Shown: positions 28,801 through 39,600 of the stretch, piece after piece
How the letters are laid out: every line of letters starts with the position of its first letter
How positions within the stretch are numbered: the stretch's first letter is position 1
From: Arbacia lixula
Lineage: Eukaryota > Echinodermata > Echinoidea > Arbacioida > Arbaciidae
Reading direction: 5' to 3'
Assembly: GCA_963669155.1 (NCBI GenBank)
Contig: OZ022579.1
Coordinates: 15,398,040-15,462,039 of the forward strand
Length of the DNA: 64,000 bases
Made by a program: the position numbers and the translations under genes
Notes under the pieces: model-generated
What the model saw: only the letters and a program-made list of their open reading frames with translations
Told to the model about the DNA's origin: nothing
The model's database searches: none

Positions 28801-30642
28801 GTCTAAGAGTGCTAGACTCTATTATTCAGTTTGGATGAGAAATGTTGAACAGCCTTGAAGCCAGGCTAACGTGATCCTCGCTAACCTATGGTATTTGCCT
28901 GAAGCAGCTGCGACTGAGCGGCGGCAATGACAGGGAGAATGCCGGCAGCAATCTGCACGCCGACCTGGCAGGATATGTCGCTGGCGGGCAGGGCGGGGAC
29001 CAGGCGGGCTAGGACATAGGCGATGCTGGTCCTCACGGCGTCTGACTGGTAGGAGAGGCCCGCTACCAGGTATTCCAGCAGGGATTCTGGGTGGGGTGGG
29101 GTGGGAATATAGAGGTTGGGTATTCACAAGACACATGTAACAATGATCTATTTGAGACAAGGGGTGGGTAGGGGACATTCGGTATCGGAGTGGGAATCGA
29201 GATACAGTAATGGTGCATGGCCGGTGCAGGCGGGATGGGGCAGGGAGACTATAGGCCAAGACTGTCTAAATGGTGGCTGAGGCCTGATGCCAGGTACTTA
29301 AGGAGGGATTTTAAGTGAGATGGGGTAGGGTGAGGTGGGGATAGCTAAGAGATAAGGATTGGGTACAGGGGATACACTGTAAGGGTGGGAGTGTGAGATA
29401 CAGTACGTAATGGTGGAGCAGGCGGGGCGGGGCAGGGCCTAGATGGGCTAGGACGAAGGCGATCGATGCTGGTCCTGACAGTGTCTGTCTGGTAGGAGAG
29501 GCCCCATACCAGGTACTCCTACAAGAGCTCTGTCCCACAGGGGTTGGATGGGTATATGGGTATAAGGGTGGGGTATACCTGAGAAAGCAAATAATATGGG
29601 TAAAAGACTATTCACCACATTCATGAAACCTTGCCAAGCATCCATGTACATGTAGCACCTTGCTGAAATGCACTCATGCACTTACATGTGAGGGAGCAAC
29701 TGTGGTAGCCATGCTATCACACTGCACGAATGGCCTTACTTTCTCACAGCCATAAGTTACATGTATTTATATCTGTGCACAAAGATTAAAGTACAAATTG
29801 ATATGCCACATAAAAAGTCTAACACACACCTACAGTGTATGAATTCCCAACTACTTATTTCCTGGGTCATCATGAATATCCCCCCAAAACCAACATGACA
29901 ATTAGAACAATCCTTAGAGCTGATTATGGCAATCACATCTACCACATTAATTGGTCCTGGGCCCATTTTACAAAGAGATACAATTTATCTCAATCCATCT
30001 CACAAGTCTGATCTCCTATCCGTAATTTGCAGAGTCACAATCGATATTAATCGCAATTCTTTATAAAAACAGGACCCTGGTCAGTCATGAAGGTCGGTAT
30101 ATAATAAGGACTATGTGCGAGACAGACGTCTCTATTATCTCACCTCCATGCTGGGTGAGGGAGAGAGCCAGCGCTGGGACGGCCTGAAGCAGCTGGCCAA
30201 TCAGAGTCAGGTACGGCAGGCATCGTGGGTAACTGCAGCCAGCCTCAACCTGCAGTATGCAAAATGGCGATTAAACCCTTAGCTATATAATTTCAAGATA
30301 TTGTGTGCTTATCAAGCACATTTCTGCATACATATTGATAAAGCTAGTAACTGGAACTCCGTAATATACTTGTCTTTCTGTCTCTCCTTCCCCTTTCCAT
30401 TTCCCCTATCTCTCTCTCTTTCTTGAACTTGCTACTATAACTCTAAGTACGTACATGTATCATGTCTGGAAAAGACTTTTCTCTGTCTGTCTGTAGCTGT
30501 CACACACAAACACACACACACACGCGCGCACACACACATTTACATTCTCTAGCATGTTCTTTGCTGTACTATGTAAGTCAGGTAAAAAACAATCCTTCAA
30601 AAGACTCATCTTTATCTGTCTCTCTTTCTCTTTCTCTATCAT

Positions 30643-30686
<44 letters not shown>

Positions 30687-33600
30687 AACACACACAACAC
30701 ACGCACATGCTCATTTACCTCATTACATGCTTCATGACTCCTCTTCCATCTACTCTATATATCATATGGTGTAGTCCTCCTGCTCATTAATTAGCAAATT
30801 AGGCTCATCATATCCTGTCAGGGCACATATCGTATCTAAACCAGTGATACGGCAAGACCCATGGTACTGACCCAACCAGGTTGTACAAAGACATAACTTC
30901 ATGGATGACTGATGTGGTTCTTGATGATATCAGACGGGCCAGTCATACAAAGCACATTGCGTCTAACATCTTAACCCTTTGTGAGCCAAACAAACAGCTG
31001 GTCTATGGGATTTGCGTGTATGACTCGTGTCAAATCACATCAATGGCACATGAACAATTAAAAGTTATGTTCAGGACCTGTCACAAAAAGTAACTTTATC
31101 ACTCGGTAAAACGAGGCACACCTACATAAGCTAAGTCTTCAAGAAAGCAATAGGAATTAACAATGTAATATCACTGCATTCCTGACCTCAAAATTTAATA
31201 AAATGAAAGCCTCTTGTGATTACCTGTAGTAATCTGTGGGGAAAAGAGCGATATCTACATGTACTGTAGCAAGTCTATACTTGCCATTACAAGTACATTG
31301 ATATTCTATGACAGATCAATCATGTACATTTATATCAAGAAGTCTTTTATCTGGCATTTCATAGGCTCCAACTGCAAACAGAATTTTTGTTTCATTTTTG
31401 TGCAATCTTTTATACATATAATAGTGAAAAAATGTGTGTGTGTGGGGGGGGGGGGAGGGGAGCATTATAGCTCCCACAATAGCCCCCCCCCCCCCCCCCA
31501 ACAAAAAAAGAGGTTGAAATAACTAAAGAGCCTCTGTAAAAAACTTTTTTCTCTCTCTCTCATAGGTTATCACACATGTACTGCATGGTTCAGGGTGCCT
31601 GTTTCACAATAGCAGGCCTGTAAAATAGCCACTACTATTAAATGCTGTCCCCTTAATTTTGAACGTTGTGCTGCATGATCTTTTTTGCCCTATGTGTCTT
31701 GAAGAACCTACAACATGTATGTACACAAGTACTAGTACCAGTAGGTAAGCGCATCTACAACACAGCTGACATGGAATGCCTGTCTTCTGGCAAGGAAAGA
31801 GTGAATGGAACTACATGTATCAAAAGAGGATGGTTGTTGAAATTCAAAAAGTACAGCTGGCATTGTTATATTAATACCAACAAAGCAAAAACTACAACAC
31901 ACACTCAATATTTCAGGTAACTAACCATATAGGCAGAGCTTGACACTTTCAAGCACCTGGTACACATGGACACCCAGATTAGAACTGTGGACCCCTGAAA
32001 TGTAGCCAATTAATCAGGGGGCACATGTAAAAATCCTTAAGAGGATGTTTAGATCCCCTTTCAGAAAAGTTAAGACTGTTAGTTTAGAGTCCTAAGAGAG
32101 GGTAGCTTATGAATTTTTTTGTGTTGCAGCGTTGTCCTTACCTCTTATGGGCTAGTAGAAGTCCAGAGACATTGAACCGAAATACATCCAACATGACCTT
32201 TGAGTACATGACAGTACCTCGCCATTAGGGAGACACTGAATGACAGAACATTACTCTAATTAGTGCTCAGGCGGAACAGCTGGTTAAATGTGAAAAGGTC
32301 CACTGGCAGAAAGGTCAGACGGAACTCATAACCATCACTTACACAGGAGGGGGGGGGGGGGACTAGGTAGAGGAAGGCTAGTTATAATGCCAGCATAACA
32401 TTGACGGAGCAATCAGAGAGAGGTAGACCATTAACATAGCAGCAGAAAATAATTAGTTGAACACCCCCCGACTCGCGCATGACAGGATATTCAGTGATTG
32501 AAATACTACGTTACAAGAGTTGGAATTACTATTGGTGCGTGCATGCTTGTATGGAGTTTCAATTGGAGGATGAAACAAAGTGTGGTGGGGTGGTCACACA
32601 AGTGCAAGTTGCCACTGCCGATTCCCACAATGACAGCGCTATTGGGCCGTCCATACAGTTTTTCCAGTTCGACCAAACAATGAGCCATCCCGTTTGTTAA
32701 AATCTGGTTTGTCTTGCATAAAATGTTTAATCGTCCCTAAAAGCAAAAAAAACCACATAACTTTGCGTTTAATGTGAATTCCATTACATAGCAACTTACA
32801 TTTTCAAAATATAAAGGCATTGGTAACATTTACTCTGATGGATTAAATGCAAGTTACTTTCATTTACAGCTTGTTCATGTAACATGTGTTAGAATATACC
32901 ATATACTCTCTCATTTCCATTGGCATGTAGATGTGTAGTAAGCCAATGGGGTTTCAAGGCCTGGTAATATAAGGATTAATGGGTAGCCTAAGCATCCAGG
33001 GAGACCAAGCAGTGAGACGACAAGCTCCATGCATGCAGCCAGTGCTCTTTCCAGGATTAGATTTGCATTGCGTTTCTTTGCACAGAAACTGTATGCACTG
33101 CGTGATATTTATAAGATAATGTATCTAGCTAGTGAGCATGCAGTCTCTCTCCAAAAATGTCTGCACATATTAGGTGTTCAAATGATACAAAATCAAGACT
33201 GACAAGAGCCATGCTTAGTAAGTTTGTACAGTACAGTGTATGGTTGTTCAGAGACTAAGTTTAGAAGGATGTTACAAATATATAAACCTGGGATCATATT
33301 CATGAAACATTACTAAACCTATTGCAGCAAGTTGCTCTTAAGCTGCATTCAGCCACATGCATCTTTTTTTAGAAGCTACATGTACACTGTAGCTACAGGA
33401 GGCTACAAAGATTTCATGGTTATGGCCCCAGTCATTGCAAACAAGAACATACTGTATTATGCACAAATATGTGCTTCTCCACTACCTGGGGAATATCCCT
33501 TGCCCGCTGCACGATATTGGTGCTGGGTCAAGATCATGCATGCAAACCTTTACCCCTTTACCAGGTACCAGGTGGAGAGCAGCAATGGGCAGTAATTTGC

Positions 33601-36600
33601 TGAAGGCCGCCAGTGCCATGGGTGGGCATGAACCTGGAACCTCATGATCTTCAGTCACAGTTCACAACCATTATAGAACAACATCACTCTAGAGACAAGT
33701 AACTTCACATCTACCCGAGATAGCATAACAATTCAATACATGTTGGTAATGAACTGATTTAAGTACATGTACAGGTGTGTATATAACTTTATGTTAACAA
33801 TATTTCTCTAGAGTGCATTGATTGTGGTGTGATATATTTCCCTTCCTCCAGGCATCCACACAATACACATGCCTCTGCGTATCTCAACAAATGTAAAACA
33901 TCCTTTAGGGCTCTGGTATTTGCCACAGACAGAATTCCGGTGAACCCTAACTCCGGTTTTGTGACCACAAGAGACCCTAGCTCCTTCCTTCCACTCCACC
34001 CAGCAAGACATTTAGTGTCAGCCTCACAGGCAGCTAAGGTTGATGATGGCTAGGAGGCAATAACTGTATTCACTAGGGGTGAGCCTGGAGAGACCAGTGT
34101 TCACACTGAATATAATGACTTGTGTTTGTCATCAGGGCGAAATACATACATGTACATGTTGTATACCTCGGGGTGTTTTGATTGACTCGCATATTGCGAC
34201 TGATCAATAAAATGCAAGAATTAAAACATATTAACACTTTGATTATTATCCTTTTTCTGCATTTTGAGCATCCACTCAATATCTGTGGGCAACAAAGTGC
34301 TACAAATGGCAGCCTTGGCTTTACTGTATCTGCTGAATATATTGTACTTATAGGCAGAAAGCAGAAAGAGTGTTCTGCTGTGAAGTTTCTGACTAAAAAT
34401 GAACTCAATTTGCAAAACTATCTGAATGCGAAGTAAGGTACAAATAACGATTTGCAGAGGCTACTGTTCAATCCTAATATCATATACTGTACATTTTTTT
34501 ATCGTATTTAGGAAGAATCATTTTTCACAGGGGCTCTTGTTAGTACAATTGTGGGGGCTATGTAACATGTATCCCTGAGCCCCCCCCCCCTTGTATTTGT
34601 TTCACTGTATGTCCTACGTTTCAGCTGCGACACATTACTCCAACCTTTCGATACTCTTAGATAATCTGCTGAGCTATATTAGGTGAAGAGTTTTGCTTTG
34701 GATCAATGACAAACATTTTTTTTTTGAAAAAAATGTGAGATAACTCTTTATGTGGTTTACTTGCCTATTATAAATAAAATGAACAAGGCTCTCTGTGCTG
34801 ATTCCTTGAATCTGTCATGAACGTTTCACTTTGTGTGTGTGAACACCCTCCTGTTTTAATAAACATGACCACGAGTGGCCGTAAACAATGAACACACCTC
34901 CCCTGGAGATACTGCACTCTGTGCCTTGGCTTTATATGGACACGGCCAGGGAGCAATAAGGGAGTGAGACTGACCAAAGGAGGTCCCCAAAGCAAGGCAA
35001 GAGTAGGGCAAGGAGATCTATGAAAAATTGCTGACTTAATTCAGCCGCCCCTCTCAGACTGTGGCACAAGCTGTCAATGAAGGTCGCTAATGGATGACTT
35101 GCATGTTTGTACATGGCAAGAGGCTGATTGTATTGGCTCACTTTACACTAAAGGGGGCTGGGGGAGCAAGGGATGGGGAGCATGGGTCAAACTTCTCTGC
35201 ATGAACTATGGTACAGTCAAGTGCTCTGTACAATATCAAAGTGCATTAATGGTCAATACACATACATGTACTGTACATTCTACAGCCTAGTGTACTGAGA
35301 CCATTTCGAAAATGGGAGATGTCTTGTAACACAAGTTTGCTTACTATTTGGCTGAAATACATTGATAATGTACATTTCACTGCAATGTATTGCACTAACA
35401 GTACAATTTGCATTCTGCAATGCCTTTCATGAGCACGAGTCTTAAACAAGCATACAGCATACTGATTTGGTTTGTTAGGTTTGACATTTGAAAATGAGAT
35501 GCATAAAAAGTCTTGCACAAAGTTGCGTCTGGATTTGATGATGAAGTTTCTACAATGTGAAATACACAAGAACACTTCACATGTTTAATACAGAATAAGA
35601 AGACAAACATATGAACTGTAAATCCTGTTTTCAACTTTGAACTACCGTACAGGCAGGAAAAATAACAGTGTATCATGTACATTGGCCTAACATATACAGT
35701 ATACAATAACATGTACATTGGCCTAAAGCCATCCTCATGAACTTTCAAAACAAGATATCGAGTTCGAATAGCTAGGTTGACTTACGGTTGCAATACAAAC
35801 TGTCCTTTGGAAACAATCTGATTCAGACTACAACTACTATGTGTCCCACTTACGACATGCAACTCATCCTCTCATCAAAAAGAGGTCTGCTAATCATCAG
35901 ACGGTGGTGCCTTAAATCATAATGTATTTTGGAGACTAAATCATTCGTAGAACATTTTTAAATTCAAAATTTAAATGCAATACATGTGTAGGTCATGAAT
36001 GTGAAGCTGGTGGCACAAAAGGTGCAAGCAATGAAACAAAATTCACTAGTAAGTAATAGCCACAAGGGAAATATCAGACATATTCTATCACTGAAGTAAA
36101 TAATTCATAAAATGGATGATTTTATTCAGCTACAGCTCAATCATTTCTAATGAAGTACATGCATAATGCATGTTTTTTAATTCTCACATCTTTTGTATTT
36201 AATACTACAGAGCGTTTGATTGATTATCTACAAGCAGTACTTGAGCGTGGCATTTCTATAGCTTGCGGAATTACCTTCTCCAGAACCAGACAAAGTGCCA
36301 GCTCTATATGATAAAAACATGACATTGGCTTGATTCAGATGAAGTGGTATGTCATCTTAGGAGTCAAACGAGTACAGTATGATGACGTCAATCCATCTTC
36401 CGAGGGCCTAGCAATGATACCCAGCCCATTTCACGTCATGCTGGCAATGTAAGGGAAAGGTAAATCTCTACCAACTAACTCTCCACAGGACTTCGCACTG
36501 CCCTTCTGAGAAAGCTCTCGCCCAGGATATACCACGTTTGTTTATCATTACAGGATTCCTGTTGGATACCAGTAGATAGCTGCTATGCAAGTAAATGTCA

Positions 36601-39600
36601 CTTATTAAAGGTACTGGCTCGAAGAGAAGTGGGGGGGGGGGGGTGTGGGCACTCGCAAATGAAAATGTGATCGGTTCTAAATGCCAACAGCTGAACGATG
36701 GGCTTAAATGACTATCATCTTTATACCAGATAGATCTAGACTGGTATCATTTGTGTGCTTCAGATGAAAGCATGTCATGCTGCTTCTTCGAGTGGGGACC
36801 ACCACTGGAGTACAGCATACACGTTGATTTACTCGACAATGTATGGAACGCCTTGTGAACGGGGAAACTAAAATCCCAAAGGATTAGATTGAACAACATA
36901 AGAGAAACATATAATCAGACAAGAAGGTTATTTAGGTCTTTTTATGTGGGACATGCTTCTATCACTTCTGGTTTGCTGTTGTCATAAACTTTGATATAAC
37001 TCAAAAATTTGATATGTACAGTAATAACTAAGATACGATTTTAGATTATGCTGTTTTATGTACTTGCCATATCTGCAATCAGAAAAGAAATTCAACCTGG
37101 AAGGGGATGTACTTTGTGGAGATTCTATTGTTTCCTCTTTAAACAGCCTAGATATAACTTCTGAAATGAAGGGCATATTCTCCCTGCCTCCCATCTTGAT
37201 AGTCACTTGGTACTGTACATGTTCAATGCTCAAACATCTTTGGTTAAAAAAGCATTGTAACCTTATTACCCTCTGCAGTTTGGCACAAAGTAAATTGCTT
37301 TGGGTGAAGACGCGATGACAAGCGGGCAATCTGAATGTACCCTACATGTACATCTACTGACCCTAATCAAGCAACAAGTCAAACACATGATGGTCCCAAT
37401 GACATTTGCCATCTCTGCCAACATCTTGAAAAGCAATCTCTTGTGGAGAGATGAATTCAAACCGACACCTTTTGATTTGTTTTTAGAGGTGATAGCCAAA
37501 CCGGAACGACATATACATTGACAGCTTGTGTAAATATCAGGTCTGGGGATATAGCGGGTGTGATAATAGCAGATTTATTTTGCGGCTTGGCCCGCTTGAT
37601 GCCATAGGAGATGGGGGAGATTTGTCAGGTTGTAACCTGTGTTCTAGTTATTAAAGGTCTGGCAGACAGGGCCAGATTGAGGGCAGCCTTCGTACTAAGG
37701 ACCATGAACCTTCCTGAAACAAAGCTATTAATAAGAAATTAGTTTACTCCACAAAAGATGCACATATGAGACTGAGAGGGTTAAAAGTAATTAAACCGCA
37801 AGAATCAGAAGTATACCCTAATAATTACATGCTGAATTTTGGTAGAGCCGTTTGAAACTCAACTTAAAATTAATGATTAAATTAATGATTAAAATAATTC
37901 CGCTTAAAGGTCAGTTCACAGTTCTAAATTTTCTTGCATTATGTGGTATTAATGCAATTTTATTCGTTAGACCAACAAAAGCACCTACAAACACCACCTT
38001 AAAATGTTAGTTCCCCATATCCCCATGGCCTCCATCCATACAGCTAGACCACTGAAAATTCTACTCAGAAATGAACAGATTTAAATGTAAGTTACATGTG
38101 CCAGCCACAGCAGATACACACAAGATTCTCCACTCCATCCACTACATACAACGTAAAGTACACCAAAGTGCATATATTTGTAGCTTGTTTGAACTGATTT
38201 GAACACACTCAAAACAATATCCCATACATAAATGTATTTAAGGGCTAGGAGTGGTAGATATTTCAGAACCAGTAATGCAGAAAATGCCATTCTGCCATGA
38301 CCTTGGCTGTAACCATTTGTGTTTCAGGATATGAGGATCAATCATCTCAAACAATATAAATCTCTGAAAATCAAATCAAATCTGTAGCCTGGTGATGGCA
38401 TTAAATCAGTTTTAATCAGTCAGTTGAAGTCATCATTGTACCAATGTTGCAAATGATTAGTTCACAAACTTTACCTCATTATCTTGCACACACGTCTATT
38501 GTCATTTTCGTCTTACTGAGTTTTATCAACTCACCTTTGCAATTATTTCTTGAATGAGCAGGTAGACAAGATCATCTGACTTCAGTTGGATGCACAACAG
38601 AACCAGAACTGTCAAAAGAAACATAAATGTTATTGATAGGCTCTGAATGGTCCGAAGTGACATACTGTGTAACAATTCAAAAAGTTTTAAAATGTATAAA
38701 ATGTATCTAAAAGTACTGATGGCTATTCATTAAATTTACTGAAAATAAGTTCAAGCTTCAGTAATTAAATCGGAGTAAATCAGTGATAAGCCTGTTAAAG
38801 TTTGTTATAACTCCCATGTACACCACACAACATTACCCTTGAGCTAGTACCTTTACAAATTCTTAAGTAGTTGTGCACATGATATGTGTACAATTTATTT
38901 TGGAAGAAATTATCTGGATCTTTACATTTTGGAACTAAAATTTATGATAAAATCTACATATGTAACCTCTTAACTTTGGTATACTCACTTTCACAGGCAA
39001 CATTTGATGGCTCCTCATCCAACAATTGTAAGACATCTGTGAGAAAAAACACACAATGAAAATCATGCTGCATGGGCATGGCCTGATTGAATAAACATGA
39101 AATTTGTTGAACTCAACTTTGTTGGACAGTGAATGATTATTAAAAACATAAAGATGCATTTCAATCCATGGTGCTTTTTATTGACTTTGACTTTTATTGA
39201 CTCTGACCTCTAAATGATAGGCCTATATCTTACACTTTAATTTCCACCACTTGCTGAAGTTGGACTGTAGGATTTTGAGTTGAAGCAGGTAAATTAAAGA
39301 TAAAATGAAAAGTTCAGACTTTGGACCTCAATCTTCATGCTAGCAATTTTTATTTTTAGAAACAAAGAAAAATATATTTAAAACTCATTTCAGTCTAATT
39401 TGGGTCTAGAGTCTAAATTTAACCTGCACTGAGGCAGGTATATATACAGCAAGTATATTACCCATGTAACAGGTATGCAATGGGGCTGAGCAGGTTAGTC
39501 CACCCCCGGGGGGGGGGGGGGGGGGCACTCACATACATTGGTGGTACGGGGACGTGCCGCTTTGAAGACCCCCTTTTTGAGACCTCGATATCCGTTCTTT

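Noticed and set aside
34932-35141. Minus-strand frame with SHPLATFIDSLCHSLRG as a MEI1 exon
   Set aside because: Looks helical and could enter in phase 2, but its donors are poor, and exons 4, 5 and 6 join in phase without it.
37097-37112. Longer form of exon 4 ending at CCAG|GTTGAA
   Set aside because: A good-looking donor, but it leaves two bases and breaks the frame with exon 5.
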